Source of the DNA: DATKMS01 sp041497995
GTDB taxonomy: Bacteria > Desulfobacterota > Binatia > HRBIN30
Assembly (NCBI GenBank): GCA_041497995.1
Contig: JBGQHM010000405.1
Location: 1-6,094 of the forward strand
DNA: 6,094 nucleotides
Direction: 5' to 3'
Shown here: piece after piece, positions 1 through 6,070 of the stretch
Layout of the letters: each line of letters starts with the position of its first letter
Numbering within the stretch: the first letter of the stretch is position 1
Notes under the pieces: model-generated
What the model saw: only the letters and a program-made list of their open reading frames with translations
Databases searched by the model: none
Told to the model about the DNA's origin: nothing
Translations under genes and position numbers: made by a program

Positions 1-1242
1 TGTCCAACCCACAATCAGGTCGGCACCAATACCGATTCCGATGATCAATATCGCGACGGAGAGAGTGTATTCGTGCAGGTGGAGACGCCACCAATAGCTC
101 CACTGCTGCTCGGATGCGCCGAAGCCGCCGAGCCCCATGCGCAACGCCAGTGCGCCGATCAGCGCGGCGATCACGAGACTTCCAACAACGACGTGAACCG
201 CTCGCGGTGTGCCAGCGTCTCGACGCAGGCTACGGAGCCGCTCGAGCTGCGGCGCGAGCCACGCGGCCAGCAGGATCGCCAACGCCGGACGAATCGGTAG
301 GAGATAGGCGCGGCGCTTCCCAAAGGCGAGGGAGAAGAAGACAAACATCACAACAACCCAGGCCCAGAGGAAGCGGCGGGAACGCGATGGGAGTATCGAT
401 GCGCGCCCAAGGGCACCGGGGAACGCCAGTGTCCACGGCAGGCCATGCGTGAGCATGGGCAGGATGTAGTACCCCAGAGGCCACGTGCCGAGCCCGCCGG
501 TCATGCGGCCGACATTTTCCTCGAGGAAGTGCAGGCGCAAGAATGCTCGACCTTGTTCGAAGGTCGCCGCAAGATACCAGAGCGCCGGTGGCGCGATGCT
601 GGCCGTCAGGGTGGGGAGCCCAATGAGTGCTCGCCAGCCCGGCCGTGGTGGTGCGAGCAGCGCGGTCACTCCTAAGACCAACACTGTGAGGACCAACGCC
701 AGCGGGCCCTTGCTCAGCGTGGCCAACCCCAAGCAAAGCCCGGCGAGCAACGCGGTACGGCGCCCGCCATCGCCTTCATAGACACGCCAGGCGAGGACGA
801 GGCCGAGGGTCAGAAATGCGCAAAACGCCATGTCGACGCGGGAGTCGCGGGCGGCGGTAACGAACTGCGGCGTCGTGATGAGCATGAGCGCTGCCCACAG
901 GGCAACCGATTCACCCGCCAGCGAGTGGGCAAAGGCGTAGACGACGACCACACAGAGTGTTGCCAAGAGGGCCGACGGTAGCCGCGCGTCAAGTGCGTCC
1001 CCGCCGCTGTGCCGAACCGCCGCGCTCACGGCTCCAAGCCAGGAGAACAGCGGCGGCTTGTCCGGTATGTGCCGGCCATTGCGCAACGGCAGCACCCAGC
1101 CTCGCCCGGCAACGATGTCCTGGATGATCTGGGCATCCTGTGTATCGGCATCGCCGCGAAAATCCGCGGCCCCCAGTCGGAACAGAAACACGACCAACGC
1201 GAGCACGGTGACCACCGCCAAGTGAATGAACGTACGGTTCAT
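1..1242 (-). CDS. ArnT-like GT-C glycosyltransferase (GT39/PMT_2 family), 3' end outside the window
   Basis: The minus frame is open from the ATG at 1242 to the window edge (414 codons, no stop), so the gene is cut by the window and is not visibly broken. The protein is very hydrophobic. It starts with a transmembrane segment (about residues 8-24) and has about 11-12 predicted segments. Family landmarks appear in order: an acidic stretch in the first periplasmic loop (GDADTQD, 30-36) where relatives usually have a D/E pair; DKPPL at 61-65; RDSRVDMAF (132-140); SKGP at 177-180; FLEENVGR (239-246), like the ExNxxR motif of ArnT relatives; and a KRRAYLLP-type motif at 309-316. Known relatives move a sugar from polyprenyl phosphate to lipid A, protein or another envelope acceptor on the periplasmic face; the sugar and acceptor cannot be read here. 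The gene follows the hydrolase stop by 56 bp. Its ribosome binding site is weak (AGAAAG about 10 nt upstream), suggesting an operon position. The family call is firm and the substrate unknown. Confidence 0.88.
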   Translation of the reverse strand, partial: MNRTFIHLAVVTVLALVVFLFRLGAADFRGDADTQDAQIIQDIVAGRGWVLPLRNGRHIPDKPPLFSWLGAVSAAVRHSGGDALDARLPSALLATLCVVVVYAFAHSLAGESVALWAALMLITTPQFVTAARDSRVDMAFCAFLTLGLVLAWRVYEGDGGRRTALLAGLCLGLATLSKGPLALVLTVLVLGVTALLAPPRPGWRALIGLPTLTASIAPPALWYLAATFEQGRAFLRLHFLEENVGRMTGGLGTWPLGYYILPMLTHGLPWTLAFPGALGRASILPSRSRRFLWAWVVVMFVFFSLAFGKRRAYLLPIRPALAILLAAWLAPQLERLRSLRRDAGTPRAVHVVVGSLVIAALIGALALRMGLGGFGASEQQWSYWWRLHLHEYTLSVAILIIGIGIGADLIVGWT

Positions 1243-1298
1243 AGGCAAATACTTTCTACGGGACCGGGCAGCGCAGGCAACGCGTCGAGTTCAACTTG
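1243..1298 (-). other. Short spacer between hydrolase and glycosyltransferase genes
   Basis: The spacer is 56 bp on the coding (minus) strand, from the TAG stop of the hydrolase to the ATG of the glycosyltransferase. I see no hairpin followed by a T tract and no convincing promoter. The only ribosome-binding candidate is a weak AGAAAG about 10 nt before the ATG. Read-through from the hydrolase gene is the simplest explanation for expression of the glycosyltransferase. Confidence 0.5.
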
Positions 1299-2582
1299 CT
1301 ACTGCGCTGCGCCGGCGGCGAGGAGCATATTCAGGGTTTGCGAGACCTCGGCACTGCTGAGAATGCTCATGTGGCTCTCATCGAAGCCGTACACCTTGTC
1401 GGCCGCGTGCTGCGCGGCCAGCGCCAGCTCACTCGACACGGTCACTGTACCGTCGTTCGCCTGGTTCAGCAGGAGCGAATGACCACCGTAGCTGAACAGC
1501 AGATAGTAGGGGCATTGGGATGGCAGGGCCGTGTGGAAGATTTCCGTCAGGAACGGGCTGCCTGGCGCCATGTCCGTCCACATGGGCATCACGACCGGCG
1601 AGTGCTCAGCGCCGGCTGCCGCTGCCGCATAGCCGTTCCACGGTGTCGAGATGGTGATAAGCATTGCCGGCATGCTGCCAGTGCCGTTGGCCGTCAGTTG
1701 GTTGATAGTCGCGCGCGACACCAAGCCGCCCATACTGTGCGCGACGATGATGAAGTGCTGAAATTCGTAGCGCGCGGCGAGTGTATTCAACCAGCGGGCT
1801 CCGCCGCGTGCGATGAGGTCGAGGTCGAACCCGGATGGATAGTAGAGCAACCACGGTTGGAATTTTGTTCGGTCGAGATGCTCGATCAGGTAGCGCCAAT
1901 CGCGCGGCGTGCCTCCAGCCCCGTGCACGAACAACACCGGGATCTTCTTCAGGTCGAAGGCTTCGAGGAAGTAAAACCCCGCGCCGACATCGAACAAGAA
2001 CTCCACGGGTTGCCACAAGCCGAGCTTGCTGTTCTCGGGTGAAAACCGCGCGTCGTCGAGAGTTACGATGTCGCCGATCTGGACGGCGGGAAGCTCGTGC
2101 GTTCCGCGCTTACCCAAATCGGATACGGAGACGGGAAAGTTGAGCCGCGTCGATGGGTCGGCGCCGATATGCACGTCGAGCCCACCGACTTTCTGCCCAG
2201 GTGCAACCGGCACGGCCGTTGGCGCTCCGTAGTATGCGGCAGGTTCCGCGTCTGGCTGATAGATGAAGTCGCGGTTGCGATCGACAAACGCCGCGATCTG
2301 GTACGTGCCCGCCGGTGCTACAAAGAAGTAAGCTCCCGAGCGATCGAGGACGAATGAGTCGATGACCTTCTCGGGTGCGCCGGTCGTGAGCACCGCGACA
2401 ATTGGCGCGTCGTCGTCGTGCACACGGGAGACGTGCCCGCCAACGAGCCCGAGTGCGTCGAAGCGCGTCATGTCTTTGCGCAGGCTCCACAGCGCACAGC
2501 CGTCCAACAGAAGGATGGCTGCCGTCATGGCCGAGAGCACTGTGCTGGCGGTGAGTCCGCCGCGATGCACCGTGCGTCTCAC
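1299..2582 (-). CDS. Lipoprotein alpha/beta hydrolase (lipase/esterase type) with an N-terminal beta domain
   Basis: The protein has 427 residues and starts with GTG at 2582. That start is supported by the GTGA overlap with the upstream stop and by an Arg-rich signal peptide. The lipobox is LDGC with lipid Cys29 followed by Ala, which predicts an outer-membrane lipoprotein; Asp just before the Gly is atypical. Residues about 45-150 form a small beta-type domain with an acidic DRNRDFIYQPDAE loop (101-113), resembling DUF2141/carboxypeptidase-regulatory-like modules and possibly binding calcium. From about 212 the alpha/beta hydrolase fold is clear: VLFVHGAGG (216-224) for the oxyanion hole, AHSMGG (281-286) with nucleophile Ser283, probable Asp377 in NDGTV, and probable His404 in ESHMS. 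Relatives hydrolyse carboxylic esters; the substrate is unknown. It sits between a DUF4410 lipoprotein gene and a membrane glycosyltransferase gene, which suggests envelope work. No good ribosome binding site precedes the GTG, so translation is probably coupled to the upstream gene. Confidence 0.88.
   Translation of the reverse strand: MRRTVHRGGLTASTVLSAMTAAILLLDGCALWSLRKDMTRFDALGLVGGHVSRVHDDDAPIVAVLTTGAPEKVIDSFVLDRSGAYFFVAPAGTYQIAAFVDRNRDFIYQPDAEPAAYYGAPTAVPVAPGQKVGGLDVHIGADPSTRLNFPVSVSDLGKRGTHELPAVQIGDIVTLDDARFSPENSKLGLWQPVEFLFDVGAGFYFLEAFDLKKIPVLFVHGAGGTPRDWRYLIEHLDRTKFQPWLLYYPSGFDLDLIARGGARWLNTLAARYEFQHFIIVAHSMGGLVSRATINQLTANGTGSMPAMLITISTPWNGYAAAAAGAEHSPVVMPMWTDMAPGSPFLTEIFHTALPSQCPYYLLFSYGGHSLLLNQANDGTVTVSSELALAAQHAADKVYGFDESHMSILSSAEVSQTLNMLLAAGAAQ
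2579..2582 (-). other. GTGA stop/start overlap of the two lipoprotein genes
   Basis: On the minus strand the upstream gene ends CTGCTGTGA. The GTG of that string is the start of the hydrolase gene and TGA is the stop of the DUF4410 gene. This 4-bp overlap is the usual layout for translational coupling. It fits the lack of a clear ribosome binding site before the hydrolase and indicates that both lipoproteins come from one mRNA. Confidence 0.8.
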
Positions 2583-3331
2583 AGCAGTGGCTGCTTGACC
2601 TTGTCCTGAGATATCCAGCCTTCGTTGGCAAAGAACTTGGACAGGTAGGCGCTGGTTTTGTCCGCGCTCCGCCCGGCCATGGCACCCATTGCCGACCGAT
2701 ACGCCTTCACGCCGCCGATGGCGACGTTCGCCGCAGCCATTCCCGCAGTGACTCCGCCCTGTGCCGCCGCCCCGGCTCCCATAGTCACCGCGGCCCCTGG
2801 CATCTCGCCGCTGTCCGAGTGCGTCTTGAACTCCAGCAGCGTGCGATATCCACTGGCGGTCCGTGAGAGCACCTGCACCTGCGTGTCAATCTTGGCTTGG
2901 CCGGCGCCCAATCCGATCACCAGCTGCCGGGCCTTGTTGCCGGCGTCGATGTCAACGAAATACCCGGTGATCACCAGCGCATTCTCGGGGACCACCGTTT
3001 CCCGGTTTGCGCGCTGAGCGGGTAGTCCCAGGGCGTTGATCTGTTTCACCAGCTCGTCGGTCATACTGTTGGAGACCTCCTGCGCGAGTTGCTGGGTTGC
3101 CTGACTCTGCGACTCCTGCTCGACGGCATCGACCGCCTTCCCATAGAGCCCCTGCGAATCCTTGACGTCGCCCATATTGACGCTGAACTTGTGCACCAAC
3201 ACGACGCTGGGCGCCGGCAGATTCGTCATGTAGGTTTCCTGCTCCGGCTGCACGGTGGTCTTCGCACAACCAGCCAATGCGACCACAACGATCGACCCAA
3301 CCATTCCGAGCGCTTGCTTACGCAGTGTCAT
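2579..3331 (-). CDS. DUF4410-type lipoprotein of unknown function
   Basis: The protein has 250 residues from the ATG at 3331. GTG at 3334 is in frame, but the perfect AGGAGG lies 7 nt from the ATG and only 4 nt from the GTG, so I prefer the ATG. A Lys/Arg n-region, a hydrophobic stretch and the canonical lipobox LAGC give lipid Cys22. The next residue is Ala, so outer-membrane sorting is expected. The mature part holds the pattern I associate with DUF4410: a helical, Gln-rich segment (about 68-102), then ITGYFVDIDAGNKARQ (121-136) running into LVIGLGAG and a beta strand IDTQVQVL (148-155). Residues about 175-220 are rich in Gly and Ala (GAGAAAQGG, GMAAANVAIGG) and could form a glycine-zipper membrane or packing segment. 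The family has no established biochemical role that I know of. It is the first gene of the probable three-gene unit and overlaps the hydrolase start by 4 bp. Confidence 0.85.
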   Translation of the reverse strand: MTLRKQALGMVGSIVVVALAGCAKTTVQPEQETYMTNLPAPSVVLVHKFSVNMGDVKDSQGLYGKAVDAVEQESQSQATQQLAQEVSNSMTDELVKQINALGLPAQRANRETVVPENALVITGYFVDIDAGNKARQLVIGLGAGQAKIDTQVQVLSRTASGYRTLLEFKTHSDSGEMPGAAVTMGAGAAAQGGVTAGMAAANVAIGGVKAYRSAMGAMAGRSADKTSAYLSKFFANEGWISQDKVKQPLL

Positions 3332-3338
3332 CACGTCT

Positions 3339-3344
3339 CCTCCT
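3339..3344 (-). promoter_or_regulatory. Strong Shine-Dalgarno AGGAGG for the DUF4410 gene
   Basis: On the minus strand the sequence reads AAAGGAGGAGACGTGATG. The AGGAGG core is a full anti-16S match. It lies 7 nt before the ATG at 3331 and 4 nt before the overlapping in-frame GTG at 3334, which decides the start in favour of ATG. It is the strongest ribosome binding site in the window, as expected for the first gene of a unit. Confidence 0.85.
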
Positions 3345-3505
3345 TTGCGTCTTCGTCGGGTAGTCCATCCGCACCCTCACGCTTGCGAATGATCGGCCCC
3401 GAAATCCCGAAGGTTTGAGGAAAGTTGGGTGAAATCATTCAGGGCCGCACAGCGGTTCAGCGGCGTGAGTACACCGCTTCGGTTCCTACGTAAAGGTCAC
3501 CAACT

Positions 3506-3555
3506 CGCGACTCGATCGGATTGCAGCCCGAGTCGCGGCACCCGTTCCCTCGGGT
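3506..3555 (-). terminator. Tandem hairpins after the cytochrome stop, candidate terminator
   Basis: Four nucleotides after the TAA stop of the cytochrome gene there is a 5-bp stem with a 6-nt loop (ACCCG at 3540-3544 with CGGGT at 3551-3555). It is followed by a perfect 9-bp stem with a 14-nt loop (CGCGACTCG at 3506-3514 with CGAGTCGCG at 3529-3537). Neither is followed by a real U tract on the minus strand; only CTTT appears about 12 nt later. They may slow polymerase, protect the mRNA 3' end or work with Rho. The 9-bp palindrome could instead be a protein binding site for the downstream unit. Confidence 0.35.
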
Positions 3556-3559
3556 ATCT

Positions 3560-5875
3560 TTAGGGTTGTTGGCTCAACTCACTTACCAACTGCATCACGG
3601 CAGGGTCGCCTGGGGTGGCTGCGGCGAGTCGGCGGGCATACTCCAGGGCGGTGTCCCGGTGGCCGGCGTCGCGGGTGATCGTCGCCAACGCCAGCAGCAA
3701 CTCGCGGTCGGCTGGGTGGCGAGTGGCGGCCGCAGACAGCACGACTAGCGCGCGCTCGGTCTGACCGCTCGAGGTCAGCGCCACGCCGAGCACGTAGCCG
3801 TAGTGCGCGTCGTCGGGCCGCAGCGTCGCGGCGCGCTGCAGCGCGTCGATTGCCTGCGGGAGCTGCTTCTGGCGCGCCAGCAGCAGGCCGAGAGCGAGGT
3901 GCAGCGCCGCGTCGTCAGGCGAAACGGCGAGCCCGGCGCGCAGCACACGCTCGCCGTCGGCGTCGCGCCGCTCGACGCGATAGAGGTCGGCGAGGTTGAC
4001 GTAGGCCGGCGTATACCCGCGCCGCAAGGCGATGGCGGCGCGGAGCTCCGACTCCGCCTGTGTCCCCTGGCCGCGCTCCGCGTACAGCGTGCCGAGGTTG
4101 GTGCGCGCCTCGGGCCGGTCGGCATCGACGCGCTGCGCCGCGATGTACTCCGCCACGCCGCGATCGATGCGTGTGCGCAGCTCGTCGCCCAATTCACCCG
4201 CGGAACCGTCGGCAGGTACGGCGGCGAGCAGACGCGCGGCTTCGATGCGCACGGCGCGGATGGGGTCGTCAAGCAGCGGCGCGGCGAGCTTCACCTGCTG
4301 GGCCGGCGGCACCACTTCCAGGCACTCGACGGCGGAGCGGCGGACCAACGCATCGCCGTCGTGCAGTCCAGCCTGGACCGCGCCCAGCGTTGTCGGGCTC
4401 AGGCGCGTGCGCAGCAACTGCAGCGCGGTGGCGCGCGCGATGCCGGGCTGCGCGGTGTCGGTGGCCAGCTGGCTGAGCAGCGTCGCCGCGTCGCGCGCCC
4501 CTGTCCGCCCGGCATGGAGCGCGCGTGCATAGGTCTGATAGCCGGCTGGGTCGTGTCCATACCACGCGCGAACGCGGTCGCGCGCCCACTCGGCGCTGCG
4601 CTCGGAATGACACTGTGTGCAAGCGTTGGGTGTGCCGATCTCGACCGACAGATCCGGGCGCGGCACGCGCAGGCTGTGATCGTGGCGCGGATCGACGATC
4701 ATGTAGGTCTTTGTCGGCATGTGGCAACCGACGCAGGTCGCGCCTGTCGAACCGAGACGATGAAAGTGATGCGCCGGGCTGTCGTACTTGGATGCCAAGT
4801 GGCACTGGCCGCAGACGCCGTTGCCGGAGGCACGCAGCTTCAAGCTGTGCGGCTCGTGGCAGTTCGCGCACGAGACGCCTCGCTGAAACATGCGGCTCTG
4901 CAGAAACGAGCCGTACTCGTAATCCTCAGCGTCGATCTGTCCGTCTGCATAGTACAGCCCCTCGGTCAGCAAAGCCGGCAGATAGGAATCAAGCAGCGGC
5001 TGCCCGGGGACATAGTCGTCCCCGATCACACTCCGACGCGCATGGCAGGGTGCGCAGACGTTGATCTCCTCGGGCTGGTCCCGCCCCGTGCGGCGCCTGG
5101 CGATGCTGTTCAGCGGATCGAAGGCCCACTGCGCGGCGGGATGCGCTTCGAAGTGGACGACCAATCCGTTGTCTCCGGTCGTGGGCGTTGCCGTATTGTT
5201 TGCGTGTGCTTGGGCTTGGGTCTTGGCCCAGTCGCTATGGCGTGAGCCGGGCCCGTGGCAGGCCTCACAGGCGACGTCGATCTCCGACCATTTCGTCGCG
5301 TAGCGGTTCGCCGCCGCATCGTAGTTCTTGCGCAGATCGGTCGAGTGACAGGCGGCACACTGGTAGTTCCAGTTTTGGTCCGCACCGGTCCAATGCAGCG
5401 GGTCGTCGGGCGCAATGCGCTCGGTGGGATACAATGCGAACCAGCGCTGCCCGCCCTGCGCGGCAGGGCGCGTGTCCCACGCGAGGGTCAGGCTCTGCGT
5501 CCGGCCGCTGGGGAACTCGACCAAGTACTGCTGCAGCGGCTCCACCCCGAAGGTGTACTTGATCTCGAAGTCTGCCAGCTTGCCGTCGGGTCCCTCAGTG
5601 CGCACGAAGAATTTTCCGTGGCGCTTGAAGAACCGCGACGTGATCCGGAACAGCGTCGTCGATGCATCGTGGAAGCTGCCGCGGACGGTCTTGTCATCGG
5701 CGACTTGCATTGCCCGCTCGTGGTTGGAGCCGGTCCAGGCTTGGTACTGGGCGCTGTGGCAAGGAGCGCAGGTCTTGCTGCCGACGTACGCGGCCGTGCC
5801 CGATGCCCGGGTCGGTGCCGCCAGCCAGACGACAGACAACAGAGTGATCATGAGCTGCGCTCGCCCGAAGACCAT
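3560..5875 (-). CDS. Periplasmic octahaem cytochrome c (cytochrome c554-like) fused to HEAT-like and TPR repeats
   Basis: From the ATG at 5875 the protein has 771 residues. A signal peptide (about 1-24, hydrophobic core LMITLLSVVWLAA) exports it. Eight CXXCH haem sites follow, starting at Cys36, 173, 203, 274, 336, 355, 381 and 419. Histidines at 52, 213, 343, 369-372, 398 and 400 could be distal ligands. The opening YVGSKTCAPCHSAQYQAW resembles cytochrome c554-family domains, and a beta-rich haem-free stretch separates sites 1 and 2. Residues about 460-560 look like HEAT-type helical repeats (RRSAVECL, RIEAARLL). Residues 587-756 form five TPRs at exact 34-residue spacing. The cytochrome part should carry periplasmic electrons; the helical tail probably docks a partner. 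No partner or substrate can be read from the window. The frame stays open to an ATG at 6073, but those extra 66 codons translate a palindromic repeat and precede the signal peptide, so I reject that start. No Shine-Dalgarno is seen at 5875; ATG at 5851 and GTG at 5890 are alternatives. Confidence 0.9.
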   Translation of the reverse strand: MVFGRAQLMITLLSVVWLAAPTRASGTAAYVGSKTCAPCHSAQYQAWTGSNHERAMQVADDKTVRGSFHDASTTLFRITSRFFKRHGKFFVRTEGPDGKLADFEIKYTFGVEPLQQYLVEFPSGRTQSLTLAWDTRPAAQGGQRWFALYPTERIAPDDPLHWTGADQNWNYQCAACHSTDLRKNYDAAANRYATKWSEIDVACEACHGPGSRHSDWAKTQAQAHANNTATPTTGDNGLVVHFEAHPAAQWAFDPLNSIARRRTGRDQPEEINVCAPCHARRSVIGDDYVPGQPLLDSYLPALLTEGLYYADGQIDAEDYEYGSFLQSRMFQRGVSCANCHEPHSLKLRASGNGVCGQCHLASKYDSPAHHFHRLGSTGATCVGCHMPTKTYMIVDPRHDHSLRVPRPDLSVEIGTPNACTQCHSERSAEWARDRVRAWYGHDPAGYQTYARALHAGRTGARDAATLLSQLATDTAQPGIARATALQLLRTRLSPTTLGAVQAGLHDGDALVRRSAVECLEVVPPAQQVKLAAPLLDDPIRAVRIEAARLLAAVPADGSAGELGDELRTRIDRGVAEYIAAQRVDADRPEARTNLGTLYAERGQGTQAESELRAAIALRRGYTPAYVNLADLYRVERRDADGERVLRAGLAVSPDDAALHLALGLLLARQKQLPQAIDALQRAATLRPDDAHYGYVLGVALTSSGQTERALVVLSAAATRHPADRELLLALATITRDAGHRDTALEYARRLAAATPGDPAVMQLVSELSQQP

Positions 5876-5892
5876 GAAGATGGGACACACGA

Positions 5893-5978
5893 GGGAGGGC
5901 GAGGCTCCCGCCGAGCCGTGCCCGATCGTGGCAGCAGCCTTCTCGCCGACCCCGGCTCGGCGGGAGCCTCGCCCTCCC
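5893..5978. repeat. REPIN-like element: perfect 26-bp inverted repeat with 34-nt spacer
   Basis: The arm at 5893-5918 is exactly the reverse complement of 5953-5978, with no mismatch. The core of the right arm reads GGCTCGGCGGGAGCCTCGCC. Each arm also contains smaller palindromes: GGGAG/CTCCC at 5893-5897 and 5905-5909, and GGCT/AGCC at 5903-5906 and 5914-5917. Two head-to-head GC-rich palindromic units around a short spacer are the layout of REP doublets (REPINs), which are non-autonomous and are spread by REP-associated tyrosine transposases (RAYT, IS200-like). No such transposase is in the window, and copy number in the genome cannot be judged from one copy. On the cytochrome mRNA, if transcription starts upstream, the hairpin base lies 17 nt before the ATG. 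Confidence 0.75.
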
Positions 5979-6010
5979 AGCAGGCCGGAAGAAGGAATCT
6001 TCGAAGTAGC

Positions 6011-6070
6011 ACAGACAACAGACTCAGATGCTTGCCAATGTTGAAGATCCGTCTGTCGTCTGTTGTCTGT
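6011..6070. repeat. 13-bp inverted repeat of an ACAGACAACAGAC motif
   Basis: ACAGACAACAGAC at 6011-6023 is the exact reverse complement of GTCTGTTGTCTGT at 6058-6070, with a 34-nt interval. The right side is part of a short low-complexity run (GTCTGTCGTCTGTTGTCTGT, 6051-6070), so part of the symmetry comes from simple-sequence repetition. Confidence 0.6.

Larger units (their letters stand above)
3332..3559. other. Intergenic region between the cytochrome unit and the lipoprotein unit
   Basis: This 228-bp gap holds no plausible gene. Next to the cytochrome stop it has two hairpins (3540-3555 and 3506-3537). Next to the DUF4410 gene it has the AGGAGG ribosome binding site. A promoter for the three-gene unit should lie here. 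On the minus strand the best -35/-10 pair I found (TTTACG, 17 nt, TACTCA, upstream of about 3465) is too weak to call. A small ACCG-CTT-CGGT hairpin at 3473-3483 and the repeated AGCGG units near 3451-3462 are the only other structure seen. Confidence 0.6.

Noticed and set aside
230..736. 168-codon minus-strand open frame
   Set aside because: It is in a different minus frame from the glycosyltransferase, whose reading frame is continuous from 1242 to 1 with family motifs and membrane segments.
1296..2042. 248-codon open frame on the plus strand opposite the hydrolase gene
   Set aside because: It is antisense to the catalytic domain of a clear alpha/beta hydrolase. The translation is rich in Arg, His and Gln with no family signature.
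3400..3500. Possible sigma-70 promoter for the lipoprotein unit (TTTACG, 17 nt, TACTCA)
   Set aside because: The -10 match is only about 2 of 6 and the -35 match 4 of 6, which is no better than chance for a region this size.
3803..5245. 480-codon open frame on the plus strand opposite the cytochrome gene
   Set aside because: It lies fully antisense to a gene with eight haem motifs and five TPRs. Its translation has no recognisable domain and looks like a GC-rich codon shadow.
5893..5978. Palindrome as an ordinary intrinsic terminator of an upstream gene
   Set aside because: Neither strand has a T tract after the hairpin, and the arms are much longer and more exact than typical terminators. 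A repeat element fits better.
5415..6044. 209-codon plus-strand open frame covering the cytochrome N terminus and the palindrome
   Set aside because: It is antisense to the signal peptide and first haem sites, and its C-terminal part is translated repeat sequence.
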